Assembly: GCA_023245695.1 (NCBI GenBank)
Contig: JAHFJT010000032.1
Location: 1-9,159 of the forward strand
Origin: Candidatus Peregrinibacteria bacterium
GTDB lineage: Bacteria > Patescibacteriota > Gracilibacteria > UBA1369 > UBA12463
DNA length: 9,159 bases
Direction of reading: 5' to 3'
The position numbers and the translations under genes were made by a program. A model generated the notes under the pieces. The model was not told the DNA's origin. It saw only the letters and a list, made by a program, of their open reading frames with translations, and ran no database searches. This document shows positions 1 to 5,834 of this stretch, one piece after another (position 1 is the stretch's first letter; each line of letters opens with the position of its first letter).

Positions 1-1
1 A

Positions 2-1357
2 GCGCAGTACTATGTTGCTCCTGGCGTCAAACCACCTGGTGAAGACCCGAATGAAAACTGGGTCGCTCGTTTGCAGGGACTTTCTGTCGATCCCGCTCAC
101 CCCGAGCCACTTTCTGGGTTGATTACTGACCCTCTGGTTTTGGGGCAGGTGACAACTACTGATACCAATATTGGACGAAAGCGTGCTGAGTGGACTCTGC
201 GAAATTTTGCACACACTCGTGTCCTCGATACGGCATCACGTATTGTTCAGGCTCCACCAAATATGGATTTGCCGACGCTTACTTATCCTGCGTGTGCGCA
301 GTGTCATACGGCTACACCGCTTGATTCTGTGGCTGCATCATTCTGGGATTACCAGGGTGAAGATGGATACAAGCATAGTAATAAATTGCCAGCTCCTTTC
401 TTGAGCATTACCTATGGTGGCGAGTCGGTTCCAAAAGATTCTCCAGATCGACTTGGAAATATGATGTGGTTGATCTCTAAGGATGTGAAGTTTGCCCGAT
501 CGATGGCTGATTTGGCCTTTAATATGCTCATGAATCGATCTCCAATGGCTCATCCAAAGCCAGGAGAGATGGCGTATGAAGAGCATATGCGTCACTTCCA
601 GGTGGAAGATGCATTTCTTGATAATATGGGAAAATACTTGATGGATCATGGCTATAATTTCCGTGAATTGATTCTTGAAATGGCTTCGAGTCGATGGTTT
701 GCTGCAAATGGACGTATGACGTCAAAACCTTCTTCGTCGAGAAAAGAAGAATTGAAGGGTGTCGGTCCCAATATGGCACCGCCAGAGGTTCTTGCGTTGC
801 GACTGCGACAGATGTTCGCTGATGAAGTCTTTCCTACCAAGGTTTCAAGCTTGGTAACCAATACGTTTGTACGTGAACTGGGTGGTATCGACTCGATCAA
901 TGTTCGAAATCGAGGAACATCACCGAATGCACCGAACGAGTTGGTGCGAGACTACTTGGCATATGAAGTTGATAAGCTCGTTGTTCGTGAGTTGTCACGA
1001 CCACCACAGCAGCGGTATCTTTTGAAGGATCTTGATTTTACGATTCTTGAGGCACCCGTTTATCCGGTCGATAACACTCCAATTGCTGGCAATGAGGCCA
1101 AGTATCGAAATGCGCTTGTGAACATTCAGCGGCTTGCTCTCGGCAAAAACTTCGATCCGAATGCTCCTGAAATTACGGCTGAGTACAACAAGTGGATTGC
1201 TCTCTGGAAGCTCACACTTCAAGACCTCGGCAGTGGAAAAATTGCGAGCACACACCGTGCCGATGGCATGAGTCCGGATGATCCACAGGGTCTCGTTCGC
1301 ACCTGGGGTGCGTATGTGGCTACAGTCGTTCAGGGACTTGAGTTTGGACTGTATTGA
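2..1357 (+). CDS. DUF1588/DUF1585-like protein with c-type heme motif (5' partial)
   Basis: The frame is open from base 2, so the gene starts before the window; 451 residues are visible. A CAQCH motif (CxxCH, bases 293-307) is the canonical covalent heme c attachment site. The preceding stretch (TDPLVLGQ, then GRKRAEWTLRNF) and the heme motif followed by a W-D-Y segment resemble the DUF1588 domain. The next ~130 residues, ending in HGYNFRELILEMASSRWF, resemble DUF1585. In Planctomycetes and Myxococcota these domains sit together in secreted, cytochrome-containing proteins of unknown biochemical role. About 200 C-terminal residues match nothing I recognise. The N-terminus, including any signal peptide and the DUF1592-type region expected upstream, is outside the window. 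An export role is inferred, because heme c is attached outside the cytoplasm. The stop is TGA. Domain assignment is by eye, with moderate confidence. Confidence 0.75.
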   Translation, partial: AQYYVAPGVKPPGEDPNENWVARLQGLSVDPAHPEPLSGLITDPLVLGQVTTTDTNIGRKRAEWTLRNFAHTRVLDTASRIVQAPPNMDLPTLTYPACAQCHTATPLDSVAASFWDYQGEDGYKHSNKLPAPFLSITYGGESVPKDSPDRLGNMMWLISKDVKFARSMADLAFNMLMNRSPMAHPKPGEMAYEEHMRHFQVEDAFLDNMGKYLMDHGYNFRELILEMASSRWFAANGRMTSKPSSSRKEELKGVGPNMAPPEVLALRLRQMFADEVFPTKVSSLVTNTFVRELGGIDSINVRNRGTSPNAPNELVRDYLAYEVDKLVVRELSRPPQQRYLLKDLDFTILEAPVYPVDNTPIAGNEAKYRNALVNIQRLALGKNFDPNAPEITAEYNKWIALWKLTLQDLGSGKIASTHRADGMSPDDPQGLVRTWGAYVATVVQGLEFGLY

Positions 1358-1362
1358 TCTTT

Positions 1363-1368
1363 TATAAG
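1363..1368 (+). promoter_or_regulatory. Possible -10 element, leaderless start of methyltransferase
   Basis: TATAAG lies 8 bases before the ATG at 1377, in the 19-base gap after the preceding stop. No convincing -35 is seen: TTGAGT at 1338 would need a 19 bp spacer. No Shine-Dalgarno sequence precedes the ATG. If the hexamer is real, the transcript would begin at or next to the start codon. Confidence 0.3.
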
Positions 1369-1376
1369 ACACCCGA

Positions 1377-1931
1377 ATGACCCACGATAACTCTCATAAT
1401 GGGGCTGATTTTTACGAGAAATCGTATCATCAACCGGATGATGTTCGGCAGTACGAACAGAAAATGGTAGGGGAGGCATTGCAGGCGGTGATTCGTAAGC
1501 GTCATGTATTTGAGGTGGGTTGCAGTACGGGCTACTGGACGCAGTTTATTTCGCCTGCGGCGATCAATATTGTGGCGATCGACCCTCGTGCCGATACGGT
1601 CGAGATTGCCCGTGCGAAGTCGTATTTTTGTCCGGTGACATTTGAAGTTTTGGATCCGTACGATCTCCCGTACCACGAGCACTCTTTTGATGGTGGCGTG
1701 GTGAGTTTCTGGTTTCACGATATTCCTCGCGAGCGTTTGGGTGAGTTTCTTGCAGAGTTTCATCGAGTCTTGAAGCCTGGATCACACGTGTTCATCGCTG
1801 ATGAGGTGCGGGAAGGTGGCTACACTTCTTCAAATTTGGTCGAGGCTCTTGCGCCGTACGCGGAGAGCTTTGGTCAGGGAAATATCTTCTTTGCCAAGCA
1901 CTACTGGTACGCGGCGTATACGGTAGCCTAG
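1377..1931 (+). CDS. Class I SAM-dependent methyltransferase
   Basis: This 184-residue protein should transfer a methyl group from S-adenosylmethionine; the acceptor cannot be told from sequence. The Rossmann motif I is FEVGCSTGYW (residues 45-54). The acidic end of strand 2, VAIDP with D69, would bind the SAM ribose. A motif II-like segment runs from about residue 88 to 105 and the post-motif VLKPGSHVFIADE is at 131-143. This is the Methyltransf_11/25 pattern. At 184 residues it is a minimal domain with no obvious substrate-binding addition. It has no signal peptide or membrane segment, so it is cytosolic. The ATG at 1377 sits 19 bases after the previous stop and has no Shine-Dalgarno. The gene ends 46 bases before the response-regulator start, in a gap holding that gene's promoter, so it is probably not part of the two-component operon. 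Confidence 0.88.
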   Translation: MTHDNSHNGADFYEKSYHQPDDVRQYEQKMVGEALQAVIRKRHVFEVGCSTGYWTQFISPAAINIVAIDPRADTVEIARAKSYFCPVTFEVLDPYDLPYHEHSFDGGVVSFWFHDIPRERLGEFLAEFHRVLKPGSHVFIADEVREGGYTSSNLVEALAPYAESFGQGNIFFAKHYWYAAYTVA

Positions 1932-1938
1932 TCTTTTT

Positions 1939-1971
1939 CTTCATAAAAACTTCATCTTTTTTGTATATACT
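1939..1971 (+). promoter_or_regulatory. Direct-repeat operator and -10 of the two-component operon
   Basis: CTTCAT occurs at 1939-1944 and again at 1950-1955, an 11 bp period. A -10-like TATACT sits at 1966-1971, starting 16 bp after the second repeat begins. Tandem 6-7 bp half-sites one helical turn apart, placed where a -35 would be, are the typical layout of OmpR/PhoB-family activator sites. The same arrangement recurs at 4123-4155 and, less well preserved, at 3622-3654. The regulator encoded immediately downstream is the obvious candidate ligand, giving autoregulation. The -10 ends 6 bases before the ATG at 1978, so transcription would begin at the start codon. The link to this regulator is inferred. 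Confidence 0.7.
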
Positions 1972-1977
1972 CATCGC

Positions 1978-2652
1978 ATGAGAATTCTTGTCGTTGAAGA
2001 TCAGAAAAAGTTAGCGCTCTCACTTCAGCGAGGGTTGGGACAAAACGGCTATGCGGTCGATGTCCTCTTTGATGGAGAGGCTGCGCTGAACCGAATTGAG
2101 CATCATAGTGATGACTATGATTTGGTTATTTTGGATGTGATGCTGCCGAAGGTAAATGGCGTGGAGCTCTGCACACAGCTCAGAGAAAAAGAGATGTTAC
2201 TTCCTATTCTTATGCTCACAGCTAAGGATACGATCGAGGATCGGATTCGAGGGCTGGATGCTGGAGCCGATGATTATCTTGTGAAACCTTTTGCTTTCGA
2301 GGAGCTCTTGGCTCGCGTGCGTGCGCTTCTGCGAAGGCCACAAAGTTTGTTGACGAACGAGCTTGTTATTGGAGATCTGACACTCGATATCAGCACTCGA
2401 CGGGTGATGCAAGGAGACCTCGAAATACCGCTTACTCTCAAGGAATTTTCTATTTTGGAGTACTTCATGCGAAATCCGAATCAGGTCCTGACTCGGGATC
2501 AGATTCTCAACCACGTGTGGGACTTTTCTTTTGACTCTTTGAGCAATGTGGTAGATGTTCACCTTAAGAACCTTCGTAAGAAGTTAGCAACTCATACGCA
2601 TGATACATGTATTGAAACCATTCACGGAGTCGGTTACCGCCTTAAGGGGTAA
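1978..2652 (+). CDS. OmpR/PhoB-family response regulator
   Basis: A 224-residue DNA-binding response regulator, the usual length for the family. The receiver domain (residues 1-118) has the acidic pair E7/D8, the phospho-acceptor D53 in VILDVMLP, T81 in LMLTAKD and K103 in LVKPF, so all conserved catalytic and switch residues are present. The winged-helix DNA-binding domain spans about 126-222, with LTLKEFSILEYF, the recognition region around VDVHLKNLRKKL and the terminal ETIHGVGYRLKG. Phosphorylation by the kinase encoded directly downstream should promote dimerisation on tandem half-sites. The ATG at 1978 lies 6 bases after a TATACT -10, so the mRNA may be leaderless. The CTTCAT direct repeat before the gene, found again before two downstream units, suggests that it controls itself and those neighbours. 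The signal is unknown; similarity to CusR/ArlR-like regulators is too general to name one. Confidence 0.95.
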   Translation: MRILVVEDQKKLALSLQRGLGQNGYAVDVLFDGEAALNRIEHHSDDYDLVILDVMLPKVNGVELCTQLREKEMLLPILMLTAKDTIEDRIRGLDAGADDYLVKPFAFEELLARVRALLRRPQSLLTNELVIGDLTLDISTRRVMQGDLEIPLTLKEFSILEYFMRNPNQVLTRDQILNHVWDFSFDSLSNVVDVHLKNLRKKLATHTHDTCIETIHGVGYRLKG

Positions 2653-3619
2653 CATTTTTAAGGCGGCGCGCATTCGCCTGACGCTATACTATATTTTTAT
2701 TATGGTGCTGGTGGTCGGTATTTTTAGTGGCATTCTCTATCTCACGCTTGAAAAAAATATCCGAGATTCTGTGGAGGAAAATGTGGGAGAGCATCGTATG
2801 CAAATGGATACGATCCGGGGAACGACCGATCGTTTGCAGTTTACGCTTGCGCTTTCTGATGCGCTTATTCTCGTGCTCATTAGCTCGTTGAGTTATCTCC
2901 TTGCGGGGAAGACGCTGGAGCCGATTGTGAAAGTATTCCAGACGCAGAAGCAGTTCAGTGCCGATGCATCGCATGATTTACGCACTCCACTTGCGATCAT
3001 GCGCACGGATATTGAGGTGACGCTGAGTGATACGCACAAGACGCCTGGTCAGTACAAGAAAACACTCGAGAGCAATCTCGAAGAGGTGGAGCATATGTCT
3101 CGGATTGTCGAGAACCTCTTGCTTCTTTCTCGGCTTGAGAATGAGAAAAAAATCGATATGATGCAGGCGATCAAGTTGAGCGTTTTTACAGAAAAGATTG
3201 TTGAAAAGTTTGAGGAGCAGGCTCGTGCAAAACATATTACACTCACATTTGCATCACGCGAGACAGGGAGTATTTTTGGTGTTCCGACGGATTTGGAGCG
3301 GGCTTTGTACAATATTTTACAGAATGCGATTCACTATACGTCTGTCAAAGGAAAGATCTCCGTGGAGGTTTTGAGGCATGAGGACAACATGCACGTCACG
3401 ATTGCCGATAGCGGTATCGGTATCCGCGAGGAGGATGTTCTTTTGGTATTTGATCGTTTTTTCAAGGCGTCGAATTCTCGCAATGAATATGCTGCCGGTT
3501 CGGGACTGGGACTGCCGATTGCTCAGGAGATTATTCAGGCGCATGGTGGAACTTTGGCTCTCCAGAGTGTTCTTGGCGAAGGAACGACCGTCACAATTGC
3601 TCTTCCAAAAACGGCGTAA
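2600..3619 (+). CDS. Sensor histidine kinase, partner of the upstream regulator
   Basis: A membrane histidine kinase. With the first canonical ATG (2600) it has 339 residues. TM1 is at about 31-50 and TM2 at about 85-103, with only ~34 residues outside between them, so it probably senses within or close to the membrane. No full HAMP domain is seen; the linker LAGKTLEPI leads straight into dimerisation. The H-box is FSADASHDLRTPL with phosphorylated H125. N-box asparagines are N238 and N242, the G1 box is DSGIGI (270-275), the F-box FDRFF is near 284-288 and the G2 box is GSGLGLPIA (300-308), so all catalytic elements are present. The start is uncertain: the frame overlaps the regulator by 53 bases from ATG 2600, while homologous kinases usually begin near FKAARIRLTL, which corresponds to an ATT at 2654 preceded by AAGGGG. 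ATG 2702 lies inside TM1 and is unlikely. Confidence 0.93.
   Translation: MIHVLKPFTESVTALRGNIFKAARIRLTLYYIFIMVLVVGIFSGILYLTLEKNIRDSVEENVGEHRMQMDTIRGTTDRLQFTLALSDALILVLISSLSYLLAGKTLEPIVKVFQTQKQFSADASHDLRTPLAIMRTDIEVTLSDTHKTPGQYKKTLESNLEEVEHMSRIVENLLLLSRLENEKKIDMMQAIKLSVFTEKIVEKFEEQARAKHITLTFASRETGSIFGVPTDLERALYNILQNAIHYTSVKGKISVEVLRHEDNMHVTIADSGIGIREEDVLLVFDRFFKASNSRNEYAAGSGLGLPIAQEIIQAHGGTLALQSVLGEGTTVTIALPKTA
2644..2649 (+). promoter_or_regulatory. Shine-Dalgarno AAGGGG before a possible ATT start of the kinase
   Basis: AAGGGG ends directly at the regulator's TAA (2650-2652) and lies 4 bases before an ATT at 2654. That ATT would open the kinase exactly where the family's conserved N-terminus (FKAARIRLTL) begins. 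It is the only convincing Shine-Dalgarno sequence before a gene in the window. The spacing suits translational coupling of the regulator and kinase. ATT initiation is rare, so the assignment is tentative. Confidence 0.4.
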
Positions 3620-3621
3620 AA

Positions 3622-3654
3622 ATTCACGAGACCTTCATTTCGTGTTGGTACTAT
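3622..3654 (+). promoter_or_regulatory. Degenerate direct-repeat operator and -10 before secreted-protein gene
   Basis: ATTCAC at 3622-3627 and CTTCAT at 3633-3638 share TTCA at an 11 bp period. A -10-like TACTAT begins at 3649, again exactly 16 bp after the second box begins. The geometry equals that of the sites at 1939 and 4123, with a weaker first half-site. It starts just after the kinase stop (3617-3619) and would give a leader of about 57 bases to the ATG at 3718. Probably bound by the same response regulator, perhaps with lower affinity. Confidence 0.5.
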
Positions 3655-3660
3655 GCAGAT

Positions 3661-3690
3661 AGTCTCAAGCATGGTCGAGTTGAGATTTTT
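3661..3690 (+). other. Hairpin followed by T5 in leader of secreted-protein gene
   Basis: TCTCAA (3663-3668) pairs with TTGAGA (3680-3685). Outer A-T and G-T pairs can extend the stem, the loop is 11 bases, and T5 follows (3686-3690). It could be a weak terminator for the kinase operon. If transcription starts near 3661 from the TACTAT element, it is instead a hairpin at the very 5' end of the downstream transcript. A second promoter reading is TTGAGA (3680) with TATAAC (3701), but its 15 bp spacer is short. Confidence 0.3.
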
Positions 3691-3717
3691 AATCACCAAG
3701 TATAACCCCAATGTTCT

Positions 3718-4062
3718 ATGCAATTTACCAAAAAAGCTGCTTCAATTGTTCTCGGTCTGGGTGCTGTAGCCGGAATGGCAAGTTCCCTTGCGCTCGCTGT
3801 TCACGCCCAGACGGATACGTCCGCTGTTCAGCCTGCTCCTGTGGCAGATGTTCAGCCAGCCGCTTCGTCTGTGACTACTCCAGCTGTCGCCCAGGGTACA
3901 AAAGATACCGATATCGAAACGAACGACGACAAAGGCAACGTCGATACCCAGAAGGATGGTGAGCAAAATGATGCCACTGAGGCGACCGAGGTTCACCACT
4001 TCAACACCGATCCTGCCCATGAGGCCAAAGAAAAGGCTGAAGGACGATCAGAAGAAAAGTAA
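3718..4062 (+). CDS. Small secreted acidic, disordered protein
   Basis: A 114-residue protein of no recognised family. The N-terminus is a clear Sec signal peptide: a lysine pair at 5-6, a hydrophobic core at about 8-28, and an A-x-A-type cleavage site VHA|Q after residue 30. No Cys follows, so it is released or loosely held rather than a lipoprotein. The mature ~84 residues begin with an Ala/Pro/Val-rich stretch and continue into Asp/Glu/Lys/Thr-rich sequence with no hydrophobic core, so it is probably disordered and strongly charged. The ATG at 3718 was chosen over ATG 3711 because only that frame gives the signal peptide. It is a single-gene unit between the kinase and a terminator. The degenerate CTTCAT repeat upstream suggests control by the adjacent two-component system. 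A periplasmic or cell-surface accessory or ion-buffering role is possible but unproven. Confidence 0.8.
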   Translation: MQFTKKAASIVLGLGAVAGMASSLALAVHAQTDTSAVQPAPVADVQPAASSVTTPAVAQGTKDTDIETNDDKGNVDTQKDGEQNDATEATEVHHFNTDPAHEAKEKAEGRSEEK

Positions 4063-4081
4063 TTTTTTACAGAGGTAATTT

Positions 4082-4114
4082 ACAAAGGGCACCTGAGGAG
4101 GTGTCCTTTGTTTA
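4082..4114 (+). terminator. Intrinsic terminator after secreted-protein gene
   Basis: A 13 bp stem pairs 4082-4094 with 4099-4111 (CAAAGGGCACCT against AGGTGTCCTTTG, one G-T pair), around a GAGG loop. The downstream T run is short (TTTA), so termination may be incomplete. It begins 19 bases after the stop codon. Confidence 0.75.
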
Positions 4115-4122
4115 TCCTAAAA

Positions 4123-4155
4123 CTTCATCATTTCTTCATAATTTTCGTATAGGAT
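4123..4155 (+). promoter_or_regulatory. Direct-repeat operator and promoter of COG4705-type gene
   Basis: CTTCAT is perfectly repeated at 4123-4128 and 4134-4139, an 11 bp period. A GTATA follows at the same distance from the second box as in the site at 1939-1971 (13 bp from box start). The -10 could be TAGGAT at 4150-4155, in register with the other two sites, or TATAGG at 4148. Transcription would start near 4160, leaving a leader of about 20 bases to the ATG at 4183. This is the best match to the operator before the response-regulator gene. Confidence 0.7.
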
Positions 4156-4182
4156 TGGAGTAATTATTTTTACACCATCTTT

Positions 4183-4973
4183 ATGGAAAATCACGCTTCC
4201 TCCTCACGTTTCGGACAGATGCTTAATAAGGTTCCAGAGGTTACGCTGTATTTTTGGATTATTAAGATCATGTGTACTACGATCGGGGGAGACGGCCGCG
4301 GATTATTTGAATACGACCTACAATCTTGGTTTGACGCATACCACGTACATCATGGGTGCGCTGCTGCTAGTGACTCTTTTTTTTCAGTTCAAGGCGAAAA
4401 AGTATATTCCATCGATCTATTGGCTTGCTGTGGTGCTTATTAGTGTAGTTGGCACCTTGATTACCGATAACCTGACGGACAATTTTAGCGTGTCGTTGCA
4501 GATGACGACCGGTATTTTTGCCCTTGTGCTCGCTGGGGTATTTGCGATCTGGTATCGCCGCGAAAAGACGTTGTCCATCCACTCCATTACCACGACTCGA
4601 CGAGAATTCTTTTACTGGTTCGCGATTCTGTTTACGTTTGCTCTGGGAACCGCTGCTGGTGATCTTGTGGCAGAGACGTTCAGTCTTTGGCTATTTGTAC
4701 TCTGCGCTCTTGTTTGCGGGACTTATCGCGGTCACTACGTTTGCTCACTTCCGATTGAAGTTGAACGCCGTTGCCTCTTTTTGGATTGCCTATATTCTCA
4801 CGCGTCCACTTGGTGCCTCTATCGGTGACTATCTTTCTCAGGCTCCTGAGGATGGTGGGCTTGGCTTGGGCACAACGGTAACGAGTGGTATCTTCTTGGC
4901 TGTTATCCTGGCGCTGGTGGTTTACCTGATCGTAACGAAAAAAGATCGAATTCCTGCCAGTGCTGTTGAGTAA
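4183..4973 (+). pseudogene. COG4705-family multi-pass membrane protein, two +1 frameshifts
   Basis: The sequence encodes one ~262-residue polytopic membrane protein spread over three frames. It begins MENHASSS, with KVPEVTLYFWIIKI as the start of TM1. It shifts at the G5 run 4285-4289, where removing one G restores ...TTIGETAADYLNTTYNLG, and again at the T3 run 4686-4688, where removing one T restores ...ETFSLGYLYSALLFAG. It ends with TRPLGASIGDYLSQ, a TM and a charged tail. Motifs such as GTLITDNLTDN, TTRREFFYWFAILFTFALGTAAGDL and TRPLGASIGDYL match what I know of the COG4705 "uncharacterised membrane-anchored protein" family, in several TM segments; function unknown. The corrected length is an exact multiple of three. 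Both changes are single-base gains in homopolymers and the rest is well preserved, so sequencing error or very recent decay are both possible. The promoter carries the CTTCAT repeat. Confidence 0.85.
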
Positions 4974-4982
4974 ACATCTACT

Positions 4983-5011
4983 TTGCAGGCTATTTCTTAT
5001 ACCCCTATTTT
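4983..5011 (+). promoter_or_regulatory. Possible sigma-70-type promoter of DUF5666-like gene
   Basis: TTGCAG (4983-4988) and TATTTT (5006-5011) are separated by 17 bp and would start transcription near 5018, 8 bases before the ATG at 5026. An alternative -10, TTATCT at 5013-5018, would make the transcript leaderless. The CTTCAT repeat of the preceding units is absent here, so this gene either has independent control or is co-transcribed from 4123. Confidence 0.35.
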
Positions 5012-5025
5012 CTTATCTCAATTTT

Positions 5026-5469
5026 ATGGAAGGTATTATCAGTAAGTGCTGCTCTTCGACAGCAGGTAGAGTGATCGGAAGTATTGTCGTGCTCGCGCTC
5101 GTCTTCGGAGCTGGTTTGGCTGCAGGAAGGGAGTTTCGAGGCGGCGAAGGTCATGGCCGTGAAGGTTCCTTTGGCATGATGGGCCATGGACGCTCTGGCG
5201 GAAAGGAAGGTTTTTTTGGAAAGGGTGATGAGCGAGAGAATGCCGGCCTTTTCGGTGTTATCAGCAAGATCGAGGGTAATCAGATCACGATTACCGACAA
5301 TGCTGGTAAGCCAGAGATTATTGTGTCGCTTCCAAGCACGCTTATCGTCAGCGGCAATATGCCCGTAGCTCTTGCTGCGTTGAAGGTTGGTCAGAATATT
5401 ATCGTTAACGGCGACACCAACAAGACGAGCAACCAGTTCGAGGCGGTGAGCATCGAGGTGGTGCAGTAA
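5026..5469 (+). CDS. Membrane-anchored Gly/His/Met-rich protein with DUF5666-like domain
   Basis: A 147-residue protein. An N-terminal membrane segment (about 16-34) is followed by a flexible stretch (35-70) rich in Gly, His, Met and charged residues, for example GEGHGREGSFGMMGHGRSGG. The C-terminal domain (about 75-147), beginning FGVISKIEGNQITITDNAG and containing LKVGQNIIVNGD, has the alternating-strand, OB-like look of DUF5666, a family of unknown function common in secreted or anchored bacterial proteins. The domain should lie outside the cytoplasm. His and Met in the linker could bind metal, but this is speculation. The ATG at 5026 is preferred over an in-frame upstream start at 4960, which overlaps the previous gene and would add a second hydrophobic stretch. 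There is no Shine-Dalgarno. A strong terminator follows, closing the putative envelope module. Confidence 0.82.
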   Translation: MEGIISKCCSSTAGRVIGSIVVLALVFGAGLAAGREFRGGEGHGREGSFGMMGHGRSGGKEGFFGKGDERENAGLFGVISKIEGNQITITDNAGKPEIIVSLPSTLIVSGNMPVALAALKVGQNIIVNGDTNKTSNQFEAVSIEVVQ

Positions 5470-5496
5470 GGAGGGTTTCTGATTTATGTAAAAATG

Positions 5497-5535
5497 TCCG
5501 CTCAGTATCCAGTCGTGGAATGGGCGGGTTTTTTT
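5497..5535 (+). terminator. Strong intrinsic terminator after DUF5666-like gene
   Basis: CCGCTCA (5498-5504) pairs with TGGGCGG (5521-5527), with one G-T pair. An inner TCCA/TGGA stem (5508-5511 with 5516-5519) closes a GTCG loop, and a run of seven T follows (5529-5535). It starts 28 bases after the stop and is the best terminator in the window. Confidence 0.88.
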
Positions 5536-5608
5536 GTGCGGTTGTGAGTGCATAGAGTACACTCCGTATGATAGAACTGAAGCAAACTCTTTATTATTTG
5601 TAGAAAAT

Positions 5609-5833
5609 ATGGACATGAACGAGCAAATCCCGCACAAAGACCCGCTTCACGGCATAACCTTGAAAAAAATACTTCAAGATCTGATCGATCAATACGGGTG
5701 GAAATACTTGGCAGAAAAAATTCAGATACGATGCTTCATGTTCAATCCAACCATGACTTCAAGTCTCAAATTTCTCAGACAAACTCCATGGGCACGAGAG
5801 AGGGTTGAGAAAATATGGCTAGAAAGACGGTGA
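5609..5833 (+). CDS. VF530-type (DUF2132) small DNA-binding protein
   Basis: A 74-residue protein matching the VF530/DUF2132 family (PF09905 as I recall it). The signatures are DPLHGITLKKIL (11-22), the YGW at 29-31, IRCFMFNP (40-47) and SSLKFLRQTPWARERVE (51-67). Family members are short helical proteins reported to bind DNA; their cellular role is not established. The domain is complete and of typical length. ATG 5609 is chosen because the family begins a few residues before DPLHG; ATG 5615 is equally possible. An upstream ATG at 5534 overlaps the terminator's T-run end and gives an atypical Cys-rich leader. A -10-like TATTAT at 5592-5597 gives at most a very short leader. It is flanked by a terminator and a separate promoter, so it is probably monocistronic. 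Confidence 0.88.
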   Translation: MDMNEQIPHKDPLHGITLKKILQDLIDQYGWKYLAEKIQIRCFMFNPTMTSSLKFLRQTPWARERVEKIWLERR

Positions 5834-5834
5834 A

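Noticed and set aside
1355..1357. UGA recoded as glycine, as in Gracilibacteria/Absconditabacteria
   Set aside because: TGA ends two genes at natural C-termini, and the other long coding frames contain no in-frame TGA.
3711..3962. 83-residue frame starting at ATG 3711
   Set aside because: Its product is Cys/Arg-rich with no signal; the overlapping frame from 3718 encodes a clean signal peptide and acidic mature protein.
4183..4443. Independent 86-residue gene
   Set aside because: Its first ~35 residues are the true N-terminus of the COG4705-type protein; after the G5 run it reads a wrong frame with loss of hydrophobicity.
4307..4828. Independent 173-residue membrane protein
   Set aside because: It begins inside the reconstructed COG4705-type protein and ends in a shifted, Cys/His-rich tail after 4688; the real C-terminus continues in another frame to 4973.
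5534..5608. Upstream start adding 25 residues to the VF530-type protein
   Set aside because: The extension begins at the terminator's T-run edge, is Cys-rich and absent from the family pattern; ATG 5609 gives the usual length.
5005..5637. 210-codon minus-strand open frame
   Set aside because: It runs through the DUF5666-like gene, the terminator and the VF530 start in antisense and has no recognisable domain.
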